Source: Streptomyces sp. 840.1 (GTDB lineage Bacteria; Actinomycetota; Actinomycetes; Streptomycetales; Streptomycetaceae). Taken from it: a stretch of 64,000 bases of DNA. The notes beneath the pieces are model-generated. The model saw only the letters and a list, made by a program, of their open reading frames with translations. It did no database searches and was not told where the DNA came from. Position 1 is the stretch's first letter. Every line of letters begins with the position of its first letter. Shown here in pieces: positions 56,830-64,000 of the stretch. A program made the translations under genes and the position numbers. The DNA is taken from contig NZ_RJUU01000001.1 in the NCBI RefSeq assembly GCF_003751445.1, positions 4,283,001-4,347,000 on the forward strand, in the 5' to 3' direction.

Positions 56830-58866
56830 ATGGTGAGCTACATCCCCGAGGAGACCACGAGCTTCGTCGGTCGGAAGACGGAGCTGGGCCGGATCGAACA
56901 TGCCCTTGCCACCCGTCGGCTGACCACGCTCACCGGCTCCGGCGGGGTCGGCAAGACCCGCCTCGCGGTCCGCGCGGCCGGCCGCGCGGAGCCCCGATAC
57001 CGCGACGGTGTCTGGTGGGCCGACCTCGCCCCGCTGCACGACGACGGTCTCCTCCTCGCCACCGTCTCCGACGCGGTCGGGCTCAGCGACCACACCCTGC
57101 GGATGCCCATGGACGTGCTCTGCGAGTGGCTCGCCGACAAGGAGCTGCTCCTCGTCCTGGACTCCTGCGAACACCTGCGCCCCGCCTGCGCCCACCTCCT
57201 CGGGGAGATCCTCACCACCTCCCCCGGACTCACCGTCCTCGCCACCAGCAGGCAGCCCCTCGGCATCAAGGGCGAACAGCTGGTCGAGGTGGAGCCGCTG
57301 CCCGTCGACGGGGCGGCCGACGCCCTCGCCCTCTTCCGGGCCCGGGTCGCGACGGCCGCACCCGGCACCCTGTTCGACGAACCGGGCACCGCGGAGGCCG
57401 CCGCCGAGATCGTCCGGCGGCTGGAGGGCATCCCGCTCGCCATCGAACTCGCCGCCGCGGGCACCGGCCGGCAGACCGTCGAGCAGATCGCCCAGCGGAT
57501 CGGCTCCCGCCTCGACCTGCTCGCCGACGAGTCCATCCGCCCGCAGCGCCACCGCACGCTGCGCACCACCATCGGCTGGAGCCACGAGCTGTGCACCCCG
57601 CTGGAACGGCTGCTCTGGGCCAGGGTGACCGTGCTGCGCGGCGACTTCGACGAGGCCACCGCCCGCGAGGTCTGCGCCGGAGGACCGCTCACCGGGGACG
57701 GAGTGGGCACCGCGCTGCGCGGCCTGGTGGCCAAATCGGTCGTCGTGCGCGACGGAGCGCGCCACCGGATGCTGGACACCATCCGCGATTACGGCCGGAT
57801 GTGGCTGGCCGAGCTCGGGGAGGAACGGGCCGCGGCCGACCGGCACGCCGCCTGCTTCCTCCAGCTGGCCCGCAGCGCCCACGCGGGCTGGACCGGCGAC
57901 GACCAGATCAGCTGGTACCACCGCATCGCCGACACACACGCCGACCTGTGCGCGGCCCTGGACCACCTGCTCACCCACGACACCGCCGCCGCCCAGGAGA
58001 TGGCCGGCCGGATCGGCTTCTTCTGGTGCTGCTGCGGCCACCTGCCGCAGACCCGCGGCTACGCACAGCGCGCCCTGGACGTCGGCCCGGCACAGGGCCC
58101 CCACCGCACCCGCGCCCTGTGGGTGCTCGGCATCTGCGTGATGCTCCAGGGCGACTACCCGGCCGCCGAGCGGATCGGGGAGGAGTGCGTGAAGGCGGCC
58201 GCCGAGGACGGGGCCGACGAGGGCGTCCTCGCCGCCGCGTACCTGCGCGGCTTCACTCACCTGATGGTCGGCCGGCCGGAGCTGAGCCTGCGCGAGGTGG
58301 ACCGCGTGCTGCGGAGCACCGAGGCCGGCACCCCGCTCGAATCGACCTACCGGCTGCGCTGCCACCTGATCACCGTCTTCGCCCTGACCGGCCTCGGCCG
58401 GCTGGACGAGGCGGCCGAGGCAGCGGCCGTCCTGCGCGCGGCCTGCGAGGCCATGGACGAGTGCTGGACCCGCAGTTACGTCGACTACCAGCTCGCCCTG
58501 ATCGCCCTGCTCCAGGGCCGCGCCGACGCGGCCGCCACCCATGCCCGGTCCATGCTCACCGGCAAGCACCGGCTCCGCGACAGCTTCGGTATCGCGCTCG
58601 GCCTGGACATCCTGGCCGCCGCCGTCGCCGCCCAGGGCGAGGGCGCCCACGCCGCCCGGGTGTACGGCACCGGGCAGCTCTACTGGCGGATGGTCGGCCA
58701 CCCGCAGCGCGGCACCCCGGAGCTGGGCCCGCTGCGCGAGGCCTGCGAGCGCCAGGCCCGCGAGTCCGTGGGGGACGCCGCCTACCAGCGGGCCTTCGAC
58801 CGGGGCCGCGCGGACAGCGCCGAGGCGGGCCTGGCACTCGCACTCCACGGGGAACTGCTCACCTGA
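56830..58866 (+). CDS. AfsR-type NB-ARC/TPR ATPase without DNA-binding domain
   Basis: 678 residues from ATG 56830; an in-frame ATG 60 bp upstream is less likely because the family opening is YIPEETTSFVGRKTEL. STAND ATPase: Walker A TGSGGVGKTR (36-44), LLLVLDSCEHL as Walker B, RLEGIPLAIELAAAG. Helical TPR-like half after about 340. Relatives end in a LuxR helix-turn-helix after the A-A-Y-x-x-A-F-x-x-G-R segment; here the protein stops 23 residues after it, so the output domain is missing. It also lacks the N-terminal OmpR domain of the gene at 10719. May act through a partner, or be a decayed regulator. Confidence 0.85.
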   Translation: MVSYIPEETTSFVGRKTELGRIEHALATRRLTTLTGSGGVGKTRLAVRAAGRAEPRYRDGVWWADLAPLHDDGLLLATVSDAVGLSDHTLRMPMDVLCEWLADKELLLVLDSCEHLRPACAHLLGEILTTSPGLTVLATSRQPLGIKGEQLVEVEPLPVDGAADALALFRARVATAAPGTLFDEPGTAEAAAEIVRRLEGIPLAIELAAAGTGRQTVEQIAQRIGSRLDLLADESIRPQRHRTLRTTIGWSHELCTPLERLLWARVTVLRGDFDEATAREVCAGGPLTGDGVGTALRGLVAKSVVVRDGARHRMLDTIRDYGRMWLAELGEERAAADRHAACFLQLARSAHAGWTGDDQISWYHRIADTHADLCAALDHLLTHDTAAAQEMAGRIGFFWCCCGHLPQTRGYAQRALDVGPAQGPHRTRALWVLGICVMLQGDYPAAERIGEECVKAAAEDGADEGVLAAAYLRGFTHLMVGRPELSLREVDRVLRSTEAGTPLESTYRLRCHLITVFALTGLGRLDEAAEAAAVLRAACEAMDECWTRSYVDYQLALIALLQGRADAAATHARSMLTGKHRLRDSFGIALGLDILAAAVAAQGEGAHAARVYGTGQLYWRMVGHPQRGTPELGPLREACERQARESVGDAAYQRAFDRGRADSAEAGLALALHGELLT

Positions 58867-58993
58867 AGCGTGTTGCAGAAGGCTGTGGGGCCCTGGCGAA
58901 CCGCTCACATAGTGATTCCCGCTTGTGCGCGTTCCCCGGAGCGGGAAAGGGTGGGGGCCCACCGTCCCGCCCGCCCCGCCCAGGAGCCCCGCC

Positions 58994-59344
58994 ATGCCGC
59001 AGATCACCGTCGACTACTCCGCCGAGCTCGACGACACCTTCGACCGCGCCGGCTTCACCCGCGCACTGCACCCGCTGGTCGCCGAGACGGTGACCACGAA
59101 GATCGCCGCCTGCAAGACCCGCTTCCGCCGGGTCGAGGAGGTCGTGGTGGCGGACGCGCCCGGCGGCGACGCGCTCGTGCACATCGACATCTCGCTGCTC
59201 GCCGGCCGCACCCCCGAGATCAAGGCCCGGCTCACCGAGTCCGTACGGGAGCTGCTGGCCGCCCACATCGGGCCGGCCGCCGGGCTGACGCTGCACCTCT
59301 CGGTCGAGGCCCGTGACCTCGACGCGTCCTACCGCAGCGCCTGA
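58994..59344 (+). CDS. 5-carboxymethyl-2-hydroxymuconate isomerase (tautomerase superfamily)
   Basis: 116 residues from ATG 58994 (AGGAGCCCCGCC). The start Met is followed by Pro2, the catalytic base of this fold once Met is removed. Sequence PQITVDYSAEL, DDTFDRAGFTRALHPLV, CKTRFRRVEEVVVADAP and VHIDISLLAGRTPEIK matches the CHMI family. In homoprotocatechuate degradation it isomerises CHM, but no other pathway gene is here, so its native substrate is uncertain. Ends 4 bp before a convergent TetR gene. Confidence 0.87.
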   Translation: MPQITVDYSAELDDTFDRAGFTRALHPLVAETVTTKIAACKTRFRRVEEVVVADAPGGDALVHIDISLLAGRTPEIKARLTESVRELLAAHIGPAAGLTLHLSVEARDLDASYRSA

Positions 59345-59348
59345 GGCC

Positions 59349-60071
59349 CTACGGAAGCCGCTGCGGCGGCACGGCCGGCACGGCGGGGGCCAGCGCGGAG
59401 AGCCGCACCAGCAGGTCGCCGAACGGCCCGTCCGCCGGCTCCTGCGCGAGGACCCGCAGCACGATGCCCGCCATCTCCCCGTTGTACGCGGCGCTCACGG
59501 CGATCAGCGCCGCGAAGTCGTGCACGAGCTGCAACTCCAGCTCGGCACGCGGGATGTGCCGTCCGTCCAGCCAGATCAGGGCCGTCGACTCGGCGAGCGA
59601 CACCCAGGACCGGACGACCAACTCCAGCCGGGCCGGGGGCTTTTCGACCCCGAGGTGGGCCAGGATCTGCTCGCACGCCGCCTGCCGCACCCCGTCGATC
59701 ATCGCGTTGGCCGTCGACGAGCCCACGGCCGGGCCGCCCCGCATCAGTGCGGCGAAGCCCGGTCCGTGCTGGTCGACGAAGTCGAAGAACCGCCCCATCA
59801 CCCGTAACAGCCTTGCGCCCAGGGGGCCTTCGTGCGGCTCCAGGAACCGGGTCGCCAGCTCGTCGGCCGCCCGCCGCAGCGCCGCCTCGTACAGGCTCTG
59901 CTTACCCGGGAAGTAGTGGTAGACCAGCGGCCGCGAGATCCCGGCGGCGGCGGCGATCTCGTCGATCGAGACCTCGTCGGGGGAGCGGTGGCTGAACAAC
60001 TCCAGTGCGACACCGATCAGCTGCTGCCTGCGCTCCTCGACGCCCATCCTGCGCCGCACCCCGGTCGTCAT
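59349..60071 (-). CDS. TetR-family transcriptional regulator
   Basis: 240 residues from ATG 60071. DNA-binding domain at about 10-60 (RRQQLIGVALELFSHRSPDEVSIDEIAAAAG, recognition helix ISRPLVYHYFPGKQSLYEAA). The larger C-terminal domain with two Trp/Arg-rich helices (RLELVVRSWVSLAESTALIWLDGR) suggests a lipid or fatty-acyl ligand, as in many regulators beside ferredoxin-type reductase genes. Last gene of a same-strand set with the reductase (49 bp apart) and the di-iron-like protein. Confidence 0.87.
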   Translation of the reverse strand: MTTGVRRRMGVEERRQQLIGVALELFSHRSPDEVSIDEIAAAAGISRPLVYHYFPGKQSLYEAALRRAADELATRFLEPHEGPLGARLLRVMGRFFDFVDQHGPGFAALMRGGPAVGSSTANAMIDGVRQAACEQILAHLGVEKPPARLELVVRSWVSLAESTALIWLDGRHIPRAELELQLVHDFAALIAVSAAYNGEMAGIVLRVLAQEPADGPFGDLLVRLSALAPAVPAVPPQRLP

Positions 60072-60120
60072 GGTGAACAGCGTACCGACCTGCGGGCCCG
60101 ACGCACGGCCCCCGGGCCCG

Positions 60121-61203
60121 TCACAGATCCAGCACCAGCCGTTCGCCCCGGCACCGGGACACGCAGAGCAGCATCGAGTCCGCCCGCTCCGCGTCGTCGA
60201 GCAGATCGTCGCGGTGGTCCACCTCGCCCTCCAGGACGCGCTGCTGGCACGTGCCGCAGAAGCCCTGTTCGCAGGAGTACGCGACGTGCGGAAGCTCCGC
60301 CCGCACCGCGGCCAGCGCCGACTGGCCCGCCGCCACCCGGACCGTGCGGCCCGAGCGGCGCAGTTCCATCTCGAACGGGGCGGAGCCGGTGGCGTCCTGG
60401 GCCGCCGCGGTGAAGCGTTCCAGGTGCAGGGTGCAGCCGGGCGGGAGCGCGGCGGCGACCGCGTCCATCAGGGGCTGCGGGCCGCAGCAGTGCACCGCCG
60501 TGCCGGGCGCCGCGTCCGCCAGCGCTGCGGCGACGTCCGGGTGGCCCGCCTCGTCCTGCGGTACGACGGTGACCCGGCCGCCGTCCGCGTCCAGCTCCGC
60601 GAGCTCCGCCAGGAACGGCATCGTCGCCCGGCTGCGCCCTGCGTACAGCAGCCGCCAGTCCGCCCCGGCGGCGGCGAGCCGGCGCAGCATCGGCAGCACC
60701 GGCGTGATCCCGATGCCGCCCGCGACCAGCACGTACGCGGGGGCGTCCGCCAGCGGGAAGCGGTTGCGCGGGCCGCGGACCTCGACCTCGTCGCCCACGC
60801 GGAGCCGCTCGTGCACCTCCCGGGAGCCGCCCCGGCCGTCCTCGGCGAGCCGGGTCGCGACGGTGTAGGTGTCGGGGTCGGCCGGGTCGCCGCACAGCGA
60901 GTACTGGCGGATGAGCCCGGACGGCAGCACCAGGTCGAGGTGGGCGCCGGGCTGCCAGCGCGGCAGGCCGGAGCCCTTCAGCCGGAGCAGCACGACCCCG
61001 TCCGCAGGGGTGGACCGCTCGGTGACCGTCAGCAGCCTGCCGGTGGTCGAACGGCGCCGCGAGTGACCGGACACGGGCTCGTCGAGCGCCGGCAGCGGCC
61101 ACAGCGGGGACTTCTCTATGCGCCGGCGCATCGCCCGCTTGGCGAGCAGTGCGGCGGCGGCCAGCGCGAGGACGGTGCGCGGCCGGGGGAGGAGCTGGGG
61201 CAT
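60121..61203 (-). CDS. Ferredoxin-NAD(P)H reductase fused to 2Fe-2S ferredoxin (phthalate dioxygenase reductase type)
   Basis: 360 residues from ATG 61203. A short hydrophobic N-terminal segment (TVLALAAAALLAKRA) may tether it to the membrane. FMN/FAD barrel with RQYSLCGDP, NAD-binding VLVAGGIGITPVLPML and CCGPQPLMDAV. C-terminal plant-type ferredoxin with ligands C311, C316, C319 and C347 (C-x4-C-x2-C...C). Passes electrons from NAD(P)H to an oxygenase or desaturase; the overlapping upstream di-iron-like protein is the likely partner. Two bp from the upstream stop. Confidence 0.92.
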   Translation of the reverse strand: MPQLLPRPRTVLALAAAALLAKRAMRRRIEKSPLWPLPALDEPVSGHSRRRSTTGRLLTVTERSTPADGVVLLRLKGSGLPRWQPGAHLDLVLPSGLIRQYSLCGDPADPDTYTVATRLAEDGRGGSREVHERLRVGDEVEVRGPRNRFPLADAPAYVLVAGGIGITPVLPMLRRLAAAGADWRLLYAGRSRATMPFLAELAELDADGGRVTVVPQDEAGHPDVAAALADAAPGTAVHCCGPQPLMDAVAAALPPGCTLHLERFTAAAQDATGSAPFEMELRRSGRTVRVAAGQSALAAVRAELPHVAYSCEQGFCGTCQQRVLEGEVDHRDDLLDDAERADSMLLCVSRCRGERLVLDL

Positions 61204-61205
61204 GG

Positions 61206-62111
61206 TCAGCCGGCTTCCGTCGTACGGGCCTCGGCCGCGACCGCGGCGGGCGAGCGGTTGAGGTAGTCCACGGCCTGGGCCGTACTGCCCTCCTGCGAGG
61301 GGTGGTAGCCGCGGCTCAGGTAGCGCGGTATGGACCGCAGCATCGAGGGTGTGCTGGGCAGGGTGCCGCGCCTGCCGCTGCGGTAGAACTGCCCGAACGA
61401 GGCCTTGCCGTCCAGCAGGCTGGGGTCGTTCTCCATGAAGAAGCGGGCGCCGCGCTGCCAGAGGAAGGCCAGTGCGGAGAACGCCGTCGCCCAGGTCCGC
61501 ACCCGCCGCCGGTATCCGCCGTCGACATGCATGAACACGTCGAAGGCGACCGACCGGTGTTCGACCTCCTCCGCGCCGTGCCAGCGCAGCAGGTCCAGCA
61601 TGGTGGGGTCGGCACCGCGCCGGTCCAGCTCCTCGGCGTTCAGGACCCAGTCACCGAGGAAGGCGGTGTAGTGCTCGATGGCGGCTATCGTCGCCACCCG
61701 TTCCATCAGCCACCACTTGCGCGCCCGGCCCGGCGGCAGCGTGCGGTCCCCGAGCAGCTTCTCGAAGAGCCAGTCGACCTGGGCCGTGTACGGGGTCGGG
61801 TCGAGGCCCAGCTCCCTCAGGTGCGGGAGTACGTCGTCATGGGCCTGGGAGTGCATCGCCTCCTGGCCGATGAACCCGATGACGTCCTCGCGCAGCCGCT
61901 CGTCGTGTATGTACGGCAGCACCTGGCGGTAGACGTGGATGAACCAGCGTTCCCCGGCCGGTAGCAGCAGATGGAGGACGTTGATGGTGTGCGTGGTGAA
62001 CGGATCGCCCGGTACCCAGTGCAGGGGCGTCCGGTCCCAGGCGAAGGAGACCCGGCGGGCCTTGAGTGCGATCCGCTCGGACGCGACCGCCGCTGGCTGC
62101 GTGTTAGACAT
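61206..62111 (-). CDS. COG3687-type 'metal-dependent hydrolase', probable ferritin-like di-iron protein
   Basis: 301 residues from ATG 62111. All-helical with metal-ligand pairs spaced as in di-iron carboxylate proteins: E84-x2-H87 (GQEAMHSQAH), E146-H147 (AIEHYTAF) and E182-x2-H185 (HGAEEVEHRSVAF). Annotated in related genomes as metal-dependent hydrolase, but the motif pattern and its coupling to a ferredoxin-type reductase (2-bp gap) point to an oxygen-activating enzyme, perhaps on fatty acyl or sterol-like substrates. Inference only. A short dyad overlaps its start codon. Confidence 0.87.
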   Translation of the reverse strand: MSNTQPAAVASERIALKARRVSFAWDRTPLHWVPGDPFTTHTINVLHLLLPAGERWFIHVYRQVLPYIHDERLREDVIGFIGQEAMHSQAHDDVLPHLRELGLDPTPYTAQVDWLFEKLLGDRTLPPGRARKWWLMERVATIAAIEHYTAFLGDWVLNAEELDRRGADPTMLDLLRWHGAEEVEHRSVAFDVFMHVDGGYRRRVRTWATAFSALAFLWQRGARFFMENDPSLLDGKASFGQFYRSGRRGTLPSTPSMLRSIPRYLSRGYHPSQEGSTAQAVDYLNRSPAAVAAEARTTEAG

Positions 62112-62117
62112 GTTGTC
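62107..62117. promoter_or_regulatory. Short dyad over the start codon of the reductase operon
   Basis: GACA-TGT-TGTC, continuing into an AT-rich CAATGTACTG. It overlaps the ATG, so a bound TetR protein could block initiation directly. Weak because of its length. Confidence 0.3.
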
Positions 62118-62187
62118 AATGTACTGAGGGGTAGGCCCGGGGAACAGGGGCCTGCGGCGAATTCCTGAGCACGCTCCCGGCCGGGTG

Positions 62188-64000
62188 TCACCGCAGGGCC
62201 CCGACCCGACTGCCGTCTCTCAGCCGCCCGTTCAGCCGCGCCCGGTCGCCCGCGCCGGCGGGTACCGCGAGCAGCCGCCCCCGCGAGCTCCCCGTCACCC
62301 CGCCCGACGTGGTGAGTGAGGCGAACTGCTCGCTGCCCGCCGCGAGCACGTACCAATGGCCGTCGCGCGACTTCCACAGCACGCCCGCCAGTACCTGCGG
62401 GTCGCTCGCCCCGCAGGCGGGCGAGTCCTCGGAGCGCGCCGCGACGGCCCCCGGCGGACGGCTCCCCGGCGGCCGCGCGGACGGTGCCTGGAACTGGGCG
62501 AGCACCCGGCTCCCGGCGCCCCGCCAGGTCTCCGCCCTGGTGCACAGCCACCGGGCCGAGCCGCCGCCCTCGGGCAGCGGCTGCGTCGCGTACGCCCAGG
62601 AGTTCACCGAGCGCACCCCGTGCGAACGCACCGCAGGCAGCAGACACGCCGTCCGCGCCCAGCTCTCCAGCTCCGTGCGCCCCGCCACGTCGTGCGGCTC
62701 CGCGGGCGGGCCCGAGGTCAGCCGGGCCGGGGCGAGTTCACCGAGATCCGTCACCAGCCGGTCGGCCGTGCCGTCGGACAGCCCGACCGCGTCCCAGGTC
62801 CGGCAGCCACCCTCGGACCCGGTACCGCTCAGCGCGTCGGTCACCCCGTCCGGGGCGCGGTGCAGCGGGCGCGGCGCCCGGTCCGGGGCGAGCAGGTCCC
62901 GCACCGACGCGCTCCGCACCCAGGGCGCCGTCAGATAGCGGACCCGGCCCCCGGCCCGCTCCACCACCAGGGCGCCCGCCGAGGCCGCGTCCGCCCCGTC
63001 GACCCGGGCGAAGTCGAGCGCGGCGCCCTCGGACGGGTCGGCGTTACGGGGCTCCGCGTACCGCACGACGCGCAGTCCGTCGTAGAACAGCACCACCGCC
63101 GACGCGCCCACCTCGCCCGCGTACAGCAGCTGCGGGGCTCCCATCGGGGGGCCCATGGGCGTGCGGGGCGTCGCCGACGTCCGTACCCCGCCGCCCGGCC
63201 GCGCCCACACCGTCAGCGCCCGCCGCAGCAGCCGGGTGTCCTCGGTGCGGTCGCCCCGGGTGGGCCACGCGGTGAAGTCGGTACGCGGCGAGCGGCGCCA
63301 GAACGTGGCCGGCACCATCCGCAGCGCTCCCGGGTCCAGGGCCTCCTCGGCGGCCGGGTTGCGCGCGTACGGGGGCGCGGCCGGCCCTTCGCGCCCCCAG
63401 CCGCCGCCCGGCAGCCCCAGCAGCGTCCCGCACACCGCGGCCGCCGCGGCGGCGGCCAGCGCGGCGCGCGCGTATCTGCGGCGGCGCGGCAGGTCCGGCG
63501 GCCTGGCCTGCAGGGAGCACGGATCGAACTCCGGCGAGGCCAGCAGCGCGTGGGGCGCCGCCACCCCGTCCGCCTCCCGCAGGGCCGCGTGCGGATCGGC
63601 CACCCCCGCGGCGGCCAGCTCGCGGCGGACCTCGCAGTCCGTGAGCGACTCCAGGCCGCGCAGGACGAACGCGGCGCGCGCCGGTCCGCCGGCCGCCGAG
63701 AGCCGCTGCTCCAGGGCGAGTTCGTCCGCGCCGCCGGAGTGCGGGAACAGCCGCAGCCCCCAGACCAGCGGCAGGGCGGACGGCAGCCGCACCCGGCCCG
63801 GCCACCACCGCCGCCGCAGCGGCAGCCCCGCCGTCAGGGCGCCGCGCAGCACCTGGCGCCTGACGTACGCGTATCCGGGGCCTCCCGCCGCCGCACGGCC
63901 GGGGCGGCGCGGCAGCGGGAGGCCCGGACCGTCCGCCGGACAGGCCCGGCGCGCGGCCTGCAGCGAGCGCTGGGCCAGGGCGTGCGAGGCCAGCACGCGC
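62188..64000 (-). CDS. Large hypothetical membrane-anchored protein, 5' end at or beyond window edge
   Basis: At least 602 residues; an ATG at 63996 is possible, but the frame stays open to the edge, so the start may be outside. N-terminal ~175 residues are Arg/Ala/Leu-rich and probably cytosolic (DELALEQRLSAAGGPARAAFVLRGLE, with DCEVRRELAAAG). One membrane helix (ARAALAAAAAAAVCGTLLGL) is followed by a secreted ~400-residue domain with Trp-rich strands (PATFWRRSPRTDF, APQLLYAGEVGASAVVLFYDGLRVVRY, WYVLAAGSEQFASL) and four to six Cys (GCRTWDAVG, RTACLLPAV, RWLCTRAE, SPACGASD). I do not recognise a family. Confidence 0.7.
   Translation of the reverse strand, partial: RVLASHALAQRSLQAARRACPADGPGLPLPRRPGRAAAGGPGYAYVRRQVLRGALTAGLPLRRRWWPGRVRLPSALPLVWGLRLFPHSGGADELALEQRLSAAGGPARAAFVLRGLESLTDCEVRRELAAAGVADPHAALREADGVAAPHALLASPEFDPCSLQARPPDLPRRRRYARAALAAAAAAAVCGTLLGLPGGGWGREGPAAPPYARNPAAEEALDPGALRMVPATFWRRSPRTDFTAWPTRGDRTEDTRLLRRALTVWARPGGGVRTSATPRTPMGPPMGAPQLLYAGEVGASAVVLFYDGLRVVRYAEPRNADPSEGAALDFARVDGADAASAGALVVERAGGRVRYLTAPWVRSASVRDLLAPDRAPRPLHRAPDGVTDALSGTGSEGGCRTWDAVGLSDGTADRLVTDLGELAPARLTSGPPAEPHDVAGRTELESWARTACLLPAVRSHGVRSVNSWAYATQPLPEGGGSARWLCTRAETWRGAGSRVLAQFQAPSARPPGSRPPGAVAARSEDSPACGASDPQVLAGVLWKSRDGHWYVLAAGSEQFASLTTSGGVTGSSRGRLLAVPAGAGDRARLNGRLRDGSRVGALR

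Overview
The window reads as a chromosomal segment of a Streptomyces (or very close relative). GC is very high with near-saturated third positions. GTG and TTG starts are common. The gene set is typical of the genus: MalR/MalEFG with no dedicated ATPase, glnE next to a GlnA2-type glutamine synthetase, F420:NADPH oxidoreductase, an AfsR-like giant regulator, Tat lipoproteins, a LAxTG sorting signal and DtxR/DmdR-type iron boxes. I see no tRNA, rRNA, CRISPR array, insertion sequence or prophage. Gene order looks like conserved core with small accessory inserts.

1-5.3 kb is an iron/heme island: the start of a heme-ABC binding lipoprotein (running off the left edge), two HtaA heme-binding surface proteins, a PhzF-like protein and a heme oxygenase. 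An iron box sits between hmuT and htaA, and another lies in front of the oxygenase, so the set is probably induced together on iron starvation. 5.3-24.1 kb is mostly housekeeping and transport: methionine aminopeptidase (map), NpdG, a site-2 protease, an AfsR-like regulator convergent with a DrrAB-type exporter, panB, an MFS exporter with its TetR repressor and a perfect operator, an EEP-family phosphatase, a second MFS exporter and NAD synthetase (nadE). 24.1-28.4 kb is a set of His/Met-rich extracytoplasmic proteins (multicopper oxidase, DUF6153, DUF305, DUF3105, with a CBS-pair protein) and a CsoR-like site, suggesting copper handling.

28.6-39.4 kb carries glnA2, maltose O-acetyltransferase, a LysR regulator, a little-known module (two overlapping small Cys/His proteins, divergent from an XRE-TPR regulator plus an internally duplicated 121-residue protein), a PrmC-related methyltransferase behind four 24-bp tandem repeats, a flavin-type oxidase and glnE.

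39.5-56.6 kb is the starch/maltodextrin regulon: malR, malEFG, alpha-glucosidase aglA, a MalR paralogue, secreted alpha-amylase and a 1775-residue amylase-pullulanase. The CTTGCAG heptamer recurs at the malE and amylase promoters, consistent with one MalR-type repressor controlling extracellular starch cleavage, uptake and intracellular hydrolysis. An NADPH-quinone-reductase-like gene interrupts the cluster.

56.8-64 kb has an AfsR-type ATPase lacking any output domain, a CHMI-type tautomerase, a TetR regulator with a ferredoxin-type reductase and a di-iron-like 'metal-dependent hydrolase' in one operon, and a large unrecognised membrane protein cut by the right edge.
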